Shown here one piece after another: positions 1 to 7,764 of a DNA stretch of 64,000 bases (positions are counted from its first letter, which is position 1; every line of letters starts with the position of its first letter). The translations under genes were made by a program, and so were the position numbers. The notes beneath the pieces are model-generated. The model worked only from the letters and a program-made list of their open reading frames with translations, did not search any database and was not told the DNA's origin. The stretch comes from Candidatus Magnetomicrobium cryptolimnococcus (GTDB lineage: Bacteria > Nitrospirota > Thermodesulfovibrionia > Thermodesulfovibrionales > Magnetobacteriaceae): contig JAGYWI010000001.1 of the NCBI GenBank assembly GCA_018606805.1, positions 62,001 to 126,000 of the forward strand, read 5' to 3'.

Positions 1-232
1 GCTTTGCAATTTTATACCTTGGCCACGGCCACTGCCCATATTTCGATAAACTCTCTTCATCTATATCAACAATAACAGGAAACCCCCGCCCACTATCATC
101 CATCGCCATTAACAACACATCATAAATCTTGTTATCCATAAGCGTTAGAAACAGCGGCTTATAAACCACAAACACCGCCAAGACTATTGTTATAAATAGC
201 CCGGTAAATACTATATACCTACCATGCCGCAT
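1..232 (-). CDS. CHASE2-domain sensor protein, N-terminal part (cut by window edge)
   Basis: An open minus-strand frame starts at an ATG at 232-230 and runs off the left edge without a stop, giving about 77 residues. It begins with a short basic stretch and one hydrophobic segment (about residues 8-27), followed by VIVDIDEESLSKYGQWPWPR. That pattern is the hallmark start of the extracytoplasmic CHASE2 sensor domain, with a conserved D-I-D-E-x-S motif and a Q-W-P-W-x-R motif. CHASE2 is usually joined to an adenylate/guanylate cyclase, a kinase or a GGDEF output, and the output part here lies outside the window. The frame stays open upstream of the ATG, so an earlier TTG start is possible. Family assignment is fairly secure; the output is unknown. 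Confidence 0.75.
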   Translation of the reverse strand, partial: MRHGRYIVFTGLFITIVLAVFVVYKPLFLTLMDNKIYDVLLMAMDDSGRGFPVIVDIDEESLSKYGQWPWPRYKIAK

Positions 233-260
233 AATTTTAACCAACCAAATAGGGGATAAA

Positions 261-470
261 AGAACGGGGGGAAACTTAAGCTAAGGAAAAAAGATAACGG
301 GGGAAAAACCTTTTCGAAAAAAACGGTTCTTCCCCCACACCCCTTACGGGAGTGCGCCTACGCACTTCCTAAAACTTCTGGCCTGCTACCTCTTTATTTA
401 TTCTTCTACAAGTAAACCTTTATGACCACTACACTGATACACCTTCTCTATAGATAGATAGTTTTTATAA
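261..470. repeat. Dispersed palindromic intergenic repeat, block 1
   Basis: This noncoding block between the CHASE2 gene and the Rpn-like gene has a hairpin of the GGGGGAAAA...TTCCCCC type near 299-336, then ACGGGAGTGCGCCTACGCACTTCCT and a CCTAAAACTTCTGG tail near 346-381. The same modules recur at about 9.5, 17.8, 23.9, 28.7, 40.6, 50.6, 52.6, 58.7 and 59.4 kb. The rest of the 241-541 gap shows no gene. Confidence 0.75.
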
Positions 471-541
471 AAGTAGATGCTCGGATTGGACTATTTTTCA
501 GGACATCAACATTAATTACTACAGGTCAATAAAACATGGTG

Positions 542-1045
542 TCACAAAACTTGGGCGTTTATAAGCTCACTAAATTCCGACACGGTAGATGCCTTTTTAA
601 TGCTTTCTTTTATCAATTCTATTTTAGTTAAATCATCTACGGCTTTTATATTTTCTATTACAGTAAGCCCATTTGGTCCAAACTTAACCTCTATGGCTAA
701 TTTTATACCTTCCATCAGACCTTTATTAAACAATCTCTTGTACATTTCTTCCTTTCCATCTCCAAGCCCCAGTTTTAATCCTTCTTCAAAACCCTGCCTA
801 TACCTATAGTCTTTTTTTATGTCAAAAACTAAAGCCATGTCATCTACCTCCTTACAAAATTCGTCTTGTACACCCTTTAATATAGATAATGCTTCTGCTA
901 TTTTTAGATATTTACTCAAAAGGATATCTTCATCTGTTTGTGGTGAAGTAGTTGTTGGCTCATCAATACCACAAACCTCAACTACCAAAGCATCTGCCGC
1001 TTCGTTAATGGTCTCTTCGATTATCTTATCGTATTCGTCTATCAT
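542..1045 (-). CDS. Rpn/transposase-like C-terminal region protein (hypothetical)
   Basis: A 167-residue protein, acidic at the N-terminus, with FEEGLKLGLGDGKEEMYKRL followed by a segment of the LKLALEVKFG...IENIKAVDDL type and a closing ESIKKASTVSEFSELI helix. This is the usual C-terminal tail of Rpn-family / putative PD-(D/E)XK transposase-like proteins. The catalytic N-terminal domain is absent, so it is either a stand-alone regulator-like remnant or a truncated gene. It lies 140 bp downstream of cmr6 on the same strand and could be co-transcribed, but nothing ties it to CRISPR function. Family resemblance is by eye and only moderately certain. Confidence 0.5.
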   Translation of the reverse strand: MIDEYDKIIEETINEAADALVVEVCGIDEPTTTSPQTDEDILLSKYLKIAEALSILKGVQDEFCKEVDDMALVFDIKKDYRYRQGFEEGLKLGLGDGKEEMYKRLFNKGLMEGIKLAIEVKFGPNGLTVIENIKAVDDLTKIELIKESIKKASTVSEFSELINAQVL

Positions 1046-1185
1046 CTTTATTTTATAATTATACCATAATTATAAATGCCTGCATAAAATAATTATATGT
1101 AATTATGGATGGGTAGATGCAAATTTTACGTAACATATTTATGTTATTGCAAGACCTGACCAGTCATAGCACTAAATAATAATCA

Positions 1186-2148
1186 CTAACAACAATCAGC
1201 ACTATCAAAACCGTTGAAATAGCCGTAACCAACGTTTCGCTTAGCCCCTATCCCAAAACACCCAATAATGCGCTTAAAAAGACAGCACTTTTGTTCAGCA
1301 GTAATCTTCTTACCCCCAAGCAGTATACTGTCATGCAACTTAAACTGAAAAGTAAATTGTACGTTAGGGGCAATCTTTAGAAACCGTATAGGTGTTGGAT
1401 TTTTAAGAGGGTTTTTCCCGTGTGGCGTGATGTAGTCTTCCGCAAATATTTTTCCATCGGGTACATGTGATATAAAGGCATCGTAAAAGACATCGTTTTT
1501 ACAAAATAAATCCTCCCAGTTATCCTCACCAATTCTAACATCTTTAATATCTTCTTTTTCACATAATTTATTAATTGTACAAAACATATCATACATTCTT
1601 AATATGGCAAGCTCTTGCTCCTCAGGCTTTTCAGGCTTTGCATAGCTATCTAAGCTTTTTTTAGGAAACCGTGCCTTTAATATTCCTTTTACTGTAGAGC
1701 CCGGAATAACAGGCATTCCAGACGTGTGATCAAAGTAAAAACCAAGCTGAAAATCACTACTATCTACTTTAGTAGCTTCTTTGTCATCATCTTTTCTGGA
1801 CGGATGATTATAACCTATTCCAATGATTAGGCCCGGATATGTGGTAGTTAGGGTAAATTTATGGTCAGTTTTAATCTCAAAAAAACTGTCTGCATCACCG
1901 CAACAAATCATGTATGGTATACCATTAATTTTAGCACTACTATCTATATTACCTTGTACATTAAGAAGTTCCTGAACACCCTTTTCCTGAAGACACTTTC
2001 CATAATTATTATTTATATTGTTTATATCTTTATATTTATAATATATAAAAGAAGCGTTTGTTAATTTAGTACCCATATCACAATCATTTTGTTTATAACC
2101 TTGCTTTTCTTTATTTTTTTTCATTTTTTGAGATTTATTTTTCTTCAT
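1186..2148 (-). CDS. cmr6: Type III-B CRISPR RAMP protein Cmr6
   Basis: A 320-residue RAMP-family subunit, the last cmr gene of the operon. The diagnostic stretch is GMPVIPGSTVKGILKARF (about residues 138-155), the Cmr6 glycine-rich RAMP loop, preceded by LIIGIGYNHPS. The C-terminus has a further glycine-rich motif (FGIGAKRNVGYGYF), also typical of Cmr6. In the Cmr complex Cmr6 caps the target-distal end of the backbone with Cmr1. The N-terminus is unusually lysine-rich (first 20 residues), which may indicate a later start, but the ATG at 2148 lies 3 bp after the cmr5 stop and fits tight operon packing. Confidence 0.88.
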   Translation of the reverse strand: MKKNKSQKMKKNKEKQGYKQNDCDMGTKLTNASFIYYKYKDINNINNNYGKCLQEKGVQELLNVQGNIDSSAKINGIPYMICCGDADSFFEIKTDHKFTLTTTYPGLIIGIGYNHPSRKDDDKEATKVDSSDFQLGFYFDHTSGMPVIPGSTVKGILKARFPKKSLDSYAKPEKPEEQELAILRMYDMFCTINKLCEKEDIKDVRIGEDNWEDLFCKNDVFYDAFISHVPDGKIFAEDYITPHGKNPLKNPTPIRFLKIAPNVQFTFQFKLHDSILLGGKKITAEQKCCLFKRIIGCFGIGAKRNVGYGYFNGFDSADCC

Positions 2149-2151
2149 CTT

Positions 2152-2529
2152 TTATATAAACGTTCTCATAGCCAACTTGCATGCAGTTACTGCTTCAAGA
2201 ACAAAATCTTTTTCTAATTGAATTGTCTCTGTTAGATAGCCTTTAATAAATCCGTCATATTCTTCTTGAGAATTAATTGCATGAATTTCTTTGTCTTTCA
2301 AAATCTCAAATAACAGTTTATTGATTTTCTTTTTATTTTCATCTCCATTATTAAACGCCATAGTCCTCAGAAGACCAGCTTGAATTACAGTAGGACCAAA
2401 AGATGCTACATAACCCCTATATTTTGAAGCAATTTTATTACCATCTTCTACTATACCTATACTCTGACCTTTCTCAGTAAGTATTCTCATAGCTATAGGT
2501 ATCATCTTTTCAACTCTTTTTTTATTCAC
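2152..2529 (-). CDS. cmr5: Type III-B CRISPR small subunit Cmr5
   Basis: A 125-residue, mostly helical protein at the canonical place between cmr4 and cmr6. The pattern KIASKYRGYVASFGPTVIQA followed by GLLRTMAF matches the conserved core of Cmr5, the small subunit that forms the inner filament along the target RNA. It overlaps the end of cmr4 by 4 nt (shared ATGA), which suggests translational coupling. Its length matches the family. The assignment rests on both the motif and gene order. Confidence 0.88.
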   Translation of the reverse strand: MNKKRVEKMIPIAMRILTEKGQSIGIVEDGNKIASKYRGYVASFGPTVIQAGLLRTMAFNNGDENKKKINKLLFEILKDKEIHAINSQEEYDGFIKGYLTETIQLEKDFVLEAVTACKLAMRTFI

Positions 2530-3398
2530 TGGTAGCTTCCTTGATATATGCTTGATATTCTTGTAACACCGTAGCCAATTGAAGCATTTGCCCCAATTTG
2601 AATTAAGTCGTTTATTAATTTATTTTCAAAGTTTTCATAGCATTGCTCATCAACATATTTTTTATTGCGTCCTAACATAAACCACAAAGTTGTTTGTCTC
2701 GGCAAAACCTCTTCATAAAAAAGATTTTGACTAATACCTTGTTCATCCAAAGAATTACGAGCTATAACAGGAATAGATGATTCACAAATTTGCTTAAATA
2801 AGTCATCTTTGAATACAGCTAAATTATCAAACTGAAGATTGCATAAAGCTTTAATAGACTCTCCTAAACTTTCAATGCGTCCATTACATACACAACTCTT
2901 TTCAAAGTCCTCAATTATAGGTCTATTATTCTCACCAAATACACAAAAATCAGAGCTATCTTTTTTCTCAAACTTATTCTTTATATCTTTAAATAGAGTC
3001 TTAAGTCCGTTAGTATCATCACCAGTTATACCAAAAGTACTCAAAGTTTCCAAAAAATCTAAAAACACAAAAGGAGCAGTTGCATTATGATACACTAAAG
3101 TTGAAGAACGAAGGGGAAGCGCCAAAAGTCTTGCCTCATAGAACTTAACTTCTCCAGCACTTAAATTTTCACTTTTAGTTTTATTTCCAAAGATGAGTTT
3201 CAAACAATCTTTGTCTAAAAATGGTTCAGCCTCCATATGCTCTCTCAACGCTCCTTTAAGGCTTGAGGAATGGAAAACCGGCAACCTTCTAACTGGATCA
3301 CGTTGTATTAAGTTATCAACAATGCCAAACTCCGTATCACCCGCCCCAACATGCGTATTAGTTAATGTTTTAATTATATATGCTTTGTGGGTAAACAT
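2526..3398 (-). CDS. cmr4: Type III-B CRISPR backbone RAMP/RNase subunit Cmr4
   Basis: A 290-residue RAMP protein forming the repeated backbone of the Cmr complex and cutting target RNA at 6-nt intervals. The N-terminus reads THVGAGDTEFGIVDNLIQRD; D28 in the IVDNLIQRD motif corresponds to the catalytic aspartate of characterised Cmr4 proteins, so target RNA cleavage is probably intact. The RAMP loop follows as FHSSSLKGALREHME (about residues 43-57). The C-terminus has IGANASIGYGVTRI, the second glycine-rich RAMP motif. It lies 9 bp after cmr3 and overlaps cmr5 by 4 nt. Confidence 0.93.
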   Translation of the reverse strand: MFTHKAYIIKTLTNTHVGAGDTEFGIVDNLIQRDPVRRLPVFHSSSLKGALREHMEAEPFLDKDCLKLIFGNKTKSENLSAGEVKFYEARLLALPLRSSTLVYHNATAPFVFLDFLETLSTFGITGDDTNGLKTLFKDIKNKFEKKDSSDFCVFGENNRPIIEDFEKSCVCNGRIESLGESIKALCNLQFDNLAVFKDDLFKQICESSIPVIARNSLDEQGISQNLFYEEVLPRQTTLWFMLGRNKKYVDEQCYENFENKLINDLIQIGANASIGYGVTRISSIYQGSYQ

Positions 3399-3407
3399 TT
3401 TTACTCC

Positions 3408-4589
3408 CTAAGTATCTATTTTAATAACTTGATTATAGCCTATCTTTTCTAAGACTTTATAATTAGCATCTTCAGAGTCATACCCATTTATTTTTTCTGA
3501 TGCGTATAAAACAGAACCAGCAGGCAACATACAATATGCCTCTGACTGCCTAAATTTATTAACGTCAGTTCCATCTTTACAATTACCAAACATACTCTTT
3601 AAACTTATTGACTGTATTGAACCTATTCTTGCAAACTCAAAACGGTCAAGCAGCCATTTATCAAGCATGAGAGGTGATAGAGCAATAATTTTACAATTTT
3701 TTTCTATATTATTAACAATACTGCTGAAATTTGTGCAATTGTCATAGATGTTTTTTGCCACAGGATGTATTCCTACAAATATCTCAGGAATATCTTCTTC
3801 TATTTTTGCTTTTTCAAGTCTAAATACTGACCGCTCACCACCAAGAATGACAGTTTCACTAAATTCCGGCATATCATTATCATCAAAGCAAACAACTACA
3901 CCAAAAGAAAATCCCTTCTGTAATTTATAATCAAACTTCGTATAGTACATCTCATCTTCGGTTATTCTATTTTTTCTAGCAATTCCGACATTTAAAGCTT
4001 TTTCAAATATTGTATCTTCTTTATAATCACATGAGAGCGGTTTTAACTCCTCTGACTTATAATAACTATTCCAAAACTCTTTTCCAGCCCAAAACGAAGG
4101 GACTTGTTTTTTTGGATCTTTTTCAGAACAAATAGCATAATCTTTTTTTACACCAGAATAACAAGATATTGCATTTTCATGTTTTTCATATGTGAGATAC
4201 TTAACTTTCTTTTCTTTTTCAATATCCATTTCAATATCTATAGGCAATTTAAAGAGTATATCCTCTATTTTATTACTACTACCATCAACACACCTTTTTA
4301 CTAAAAAAACAGGAGAAATACGTTTAATAACTCCAAAATCTTCATCTTCTTCATTGAGACACTCCATTTTAGAAGTACCTGTTAATTTCTTAACTGTATC
4401 ATCAATGTTAAATGGCTTTTTTATGTATATCTCTTTGCTTGCGAGAATAATATACCTAAGACATCCCAAAATGGTAGTTTGTTGGGGATATTTCATTGAT
4501 TCCACATAAAACCCCTCATGAAAAGAAAAAGATGAACCCAAAAAATATCTATCAACAGGAGTAAAACATAAAAGATATTTGTTAATCAC
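3408..4589 (-). CDS. cmr3: Type III-B CRISPR RAMP protein Cmr3
   Basis: A 393-residue protein at the cmr3 position. The N-terminus (CFTPVDRYFLGSSFSFHEG, then MKYPQQTTILGCLRYIIL) matches the Cmr3 pattern in which a PxDxxFF-like motif is followed by PxxxTxxGxLR. The central segment carries the conserved KNRITEDEMYYT-type motif (R-x-T-x-x-x-x-L/M-Y) around residue 205. Cmr3 binds the 5' tag of the crRNA and contacts Cas10. It overlaps cas10 by 4 nt (ATGA) and is followed 9 bp later by cmr4. Confidence 0.9.
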   Translation of the reverse strand: MINKYLLCFTPVDRYFLGSSFSFHEGFYVESMKYPQQTTILGCLRYIILASKEIYIKKPFNIDDTVKKLTGTSKMECLNEEDEDFGVIKRISPVFLVKRCVDGSSNKIEDILFKLPIDIEMDIEKEKKVKYLTYEKHENAISCYSGVKKDYAICSEKDPKKQVPSFWAGKEFWNSYYKSEELKPLSCDYKEDTIFEKALNVGIARKNRITEDEMYYTKFDYKLQKGFSFGVVVCFDDNDMPEFSETVILGGERSVFRLEKAKIEEDIPEIFVGIHPVAKNIYDNCTNFSSIVNNIEKNCKIIALSPLMLDKWLLDRFEFARIGSIQSISLKSMFGNCKDGTDVNKFRQSEAYCMLPAGSVLYASEKINGYDSEDANYKVLEKIGYNQVIKIDT

Positions 4590-6316
4590 TCTGTCTCTCC
4601 CCGTAAGAAATTAACAAAATAGAGCTTATTTAAAAAGTTATCTATTTTGCCATCCTTCTCATCATGCTCATAAACCAAGACTGATTTTTCAAAAATCTCT
4701 CTCACAAATTTAATACCTTCATAGAATTTACTGTGCACAGACTCATTAAAATTATTATCAAAAAACGCCTTTAATCTTTGGTTATCGTCTTTTGTTATTT
4801 GGTTATCATCTTGTGGTATATTCTTAAGAACAGTTTTAGACCTGCTAAGGTTATGGTATATTGTACTTGGTATATCTACAACGCCAGAATATAATTTTCC
4901 CATTAATTCACTAAAAAGCCTTAAATCTGAATCATTAAAACCAAAATCTATATTTATTTGAAAACCTGAATGCTTTGTTAGACTTATTGCAAGACAATTT
5001 TTCCCTTCCTTTTTCTTTGCCTTGTCAAAAAGCTGCCCTCGTGCATTTTTAAGAGCAGTTGAAAGCGGAAATTTATTGTATGCTATATTAATTCCAACAG
5101 ATAAAGTTGCATCTAAACTTCCATTACCGACAATCTTTATATATTCTTCAGAAAGCTCACAGGCTAAATCCATAATTGTCTTTAAACAAACCTCACTTAT
5201 ATTTGATATAACAGGCACAAAGGCAAGCACATCATCACCGCCTATAAAAATCGGTTCACCTCTATAAGCTTTAATTATCTTTTCAGAAACACTTGCAAAT
5301 TCAAACAATCTTTTTGAAAGCTCGTTTGAAAGCTCGTCGGGTTTTGTATCACCCGATATTAATTTACCAAGACTATCACCATCAGCCTGTAACACTGCAT
5401 AATATTTATAATAATTTTGTATATGTACTTTTTCATTCTTCTGTTTGCCTTTGTTGTAATAAGAAACAAGAGCTTCAAGGTCTTTAAATTCAAATTCTTC
5501 ATCCTCTATATCTTTCCAGTTAACTTCTTCCTTTTTTAACCTTTTTGACCATGCACTTATTTTAGGAATATCATAAAAACCTCGACAAGCTATGGCAACA
5601 ACAGAAGGGAATCTGATTTCTTTTTCTTGCGGAGCAACCTTAGTCTGTAAAGAAGTACTTTCATTACAAAAAATTTTCAAATAACACAATGGACAAAAAC
5701 ACCTTTCTTTATCTTGTTCTTTATGACTTTCAACTTGCGTTAACTTTCTTTCAGCAACACCCGTCAACATTTTACACCTAAAGCACGTATTATCAACAGC
5801 TCCAAGATTAAAAATACGTCTTTCTTCCATAGCATCAATATAACGTTCAACAGATTTAACTTCATTCTTATCATCAATGCAAGAAGCATCAAGTACTACA
5901 AAGTTCCTTTGTATATAATCTTCCAGAATTTCTTTTACATTATTTTTACCTAATATATACATATTCTGTTTTATAATTTCGTCTATTAGATTAACAAAAC
6001 ATTGCATAGTTTTTTCAGACGCATTTTTTATTCTCGTAAAAAGCTCCTCTTTGACTAAGCTTGATTTAAGTATAAACCTGTCATGATATTTCCCAACCAT
6101 ATCATGGCTTTCTTTTATGGGTTTTTCTATATAAGGCACAATAAACTCTATCTCACATTCTGAAAGTGCAATAATCATTTTCTCCATATACCAAGAAAAA
6201 AAGTACGAACCCAACCACACTTCCCGTGTCTTTTTTACATGAGTCAACACTTCATAAATAGGTCCTATAGTAAACCCCGCATATGATATATATTTATCAT
6301 TATTCATAAAACACAA
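4586..6316 (-). CDS. cas10: Type III-B CRISPR large subunit Cas10/Cmr2, HD-less, GGDD intact
   Basis: A 576-residue protein. It opens directly with the first palm segment (IGPIYEVLTHVKKTREVWLG, about residues 17-36), which in full-length Cmr2 follows the N-terminal HD nuclease domain; no HD domain is present. A zinc finger is formed by C178/C181 and C208/C211. The cyclase palm is intact: QADGDSLGK near 310-318 and FIGGDDVLAF with GGDD at 359-362. The complex should therefore make a nucleotide second messenger on target RNA binding, but should not degrade DNA through an HD site. The ATG at 6316 overlaps cmr1 by 13 nt; M4 (6307) is an alternative start. Confidence 0.93.
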   Translation of the reverse strand: MCFMNNDKYISYAGFTIGPIYEVLTHVKKTREVWLGSYFFSWYMEKMIIALSECEIEFIVPYIEKPIKESHDMVGKYHDRFILKSSLVKEELFTRIKNASEKTMQCFVNLIDEIIKQNMYILGKNNVKEILEDYIQRNFVVLDASCIDDKNEVKSVERYIDAMEERRIFNLGAVDNTCFRCKMLTGVAERKLTQVESHKEQDKERCFCPLCYLKIFCNESTSLQTKVAPQEKEIRFPSVVAIACRGFYDIPKISAWSKRLKKEEVNWKDIEDEEFEFKDLEALVSYYNKGKQKNEKVHIQNYYKYYAVLQADGDSLGKLISGDTKPDELSNELSKRLFEFASVSEKIIKAYRGEPIFIGGDDVLAFVPVISNISEVCLKTIMDLACELSEEYIKIVGNGSLDATLSVGINIAYNKFPLSTALKNARGQLFDKAKKKEGKNCLAISLTKHSGFQINIDFGFNDSDLRLFSELMGKLYSGVVDIPSTIYHNLSRSKTVLKNIPQDDNQITKDDNQRLKAFFDNNFNESVHSKFYEGIKFVREIFEKSVLVYEHDEKDGKIDNFLNKLYFVNFLRGETE

Positions 6317-7731
6317 CTTATTTTAAATTTATCAGAAACTTTCAATTCTTTATAAATTCGTTCAATTACCTTATAGTTCTCATGTGTCCTATAACGAGAT
6401 TCAACTTGTTCATTTATACCAACTCTTATAGCCCAGCGTAAATAAGCTTCAATATCAAATTCACTTGGGGTTATTATTTTAAAACACTCAGGTTCACTAT
6501 CTGTTCTCTGGTTATCATTTTTAACTATTTTACTAACCTGAAATATTTGATTAAACATTCCTTTTTCGATAGGATTAATTATTAAATAAACATCAAATTC
6601 TCCGTTCTTAACCTCTATAGGCTTAAATATAATTGGAGATTTATACCGTTCAATACAACATTCTTCTGTAGAATCTTCAGCACAATAATGCTCAATCCTA
6701 ACTGTAAATGGTTCTCCTAATTCATTATATCTTTTACTGTTATTTATATTAACTTCTTTTCTGGATATTGATGGTACTGTCTCTTTATATCCTATATTTT
6801 TTAAACCTTCTTTTAATGAGTTAAATCCACTCCCTTTTTCTTGTTTTTTTTGCTTTTTTCTATCTTCTGTATTTATATTTTTATTAATTTTATATTCTTG
6901 TAATGAGGCATGGCCTAATAAACTACGAATTAAATATTCTTCTTGACCCTTGTTTACTGTATCAATATCTGAATACTTTTTTCTTTCTTGCTCTAATATT
7001 TTTTCATGCACAAAGTTAGATTTAATAACCTTCTTATCCCACATCCATTTTTTTTCACTCTTTGCGTAAGAAAACAAAAACGACTTAAAATAAAACACTG
7101 TATATCCATCTCTATTAACTTCATTAATACCACTTCTTAATGTTCGATAAAACAAATCAATTACAGAAAACAACCTTTCATATTTATTTTTATCTTTGTA
7201 TTTTTTTATTCCCTCAAACAATCCATCATTAACTGTATACTTATAATATTTTTTGAGCCAATCTATATTATTTCTTAAATCGTTATTATATAGATAAAAA
7301 GAGCCAAACCCTTTGGACTGTCTTGCTCCAAAATTATTACTAAGTAAGAACTTGCCAATATTAGATTCTATAAGAGTCTTAATGGCTTCGTAATAAAAAT
7401 CAAAAATCAGGATTATATGGCTTTCAACAAACTGAGCTTTCTCTTTATATTTGTTTTCTTCGCTCCTCATATTTCCAAAAAAACACGGAAAGTTATCATT
7501 GATTGGAGCTACGGTAGATTTTCCATCTATTTTTATCTTTAAACTGTATGGTAGGCTTTCACCGTTACTTGCCTTTATAACATACATTCCTTTCAACTCA
7601 TCGCTCATTATTTTAATCAAAAAGGCGTCAAATCTCGGTTTAAACTCACTAGCCCTAAGAGTTGCGCCATTTTGATTAGGCTGAAAGTGAATCATTGGCG
7701 TATGTTGTTTTAGTTTTATTTCTAATCGCAA
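6304..7731 (-). CDS. cmr1: Type III-B CRISPR RAMP protein Cmr1
   Basis: A 475-residue RAMP protein, longer than the better-known archaeal Cmr1. The N-terminus IKLKQHTPMIHFQPNQNGAT followed by LRASEFKPRFDAFLI resembles the divergent Cmr1 group in which the TPL...G..LRATEIK motif has become HTPMIHF...LRASEFK. LSNNFGARQSKGFGSFYLY (about residues 129-147) is the glycine-rich RAMP loop (GxRxxxGFGS). A lysine-rich linker occupies the middle, near residues 290-310. Cmr1 caps the 3' end of the crRNA. It lies 33 bp after corA and overlaps cas10. Confidence 0.82.
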   Translation of the reverse strand: MRLEIKLKQHTPMIHFQPNQNGATLRASEFKPRFDAFLIKIMSDELKGMYVIKASNGESLPYSLKIKIDGKSTVAPINDNFPCFFGNMRSEENKYKEKAQFVESHIILIFDFYYEAIKTLIESNIGKFLLSNNFGARQSKGFGSFYLYNNDLRNNIDWLKKYYKYTVNDGLFEGIKKYKDKNKYERLFSVIDLFYRTLRSGINEVNRDGYTVFYFKSFLFSYAKSEKKWMWDKKVIKSNFVHEKILEQERKKYSDIDTVNKGQEEYLIRSLLGHASLQEYKINKNINTEDRKKQKKQEKGSGFNSLKEGLKNIGYKETVPSISRKEVNINNSKRYNELGEPFTVRIEHYCAEDSTEECCIERYKSPIIFKPIEVKNGEFDVYLIINPIEKGMFNQIFQVSKIVKNDNQRTDSEPECFKIITPSEFDIEAYLRWAIRVGINEQVESRYRTHENYKVIERIYKELKVSDKFKISCVL

Positions 7732-7764
7732 ATCATTTTACCTTCATATTCATTATTGTAATAA

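Noticed and set aside
542-1045. Rpn-like gene as part of the CRISPR system
   Set aside because: It lies on the same strand but 140 bp after cmr6, and its sequence matches only a generic C-terminal tail; no functional link can be seen.
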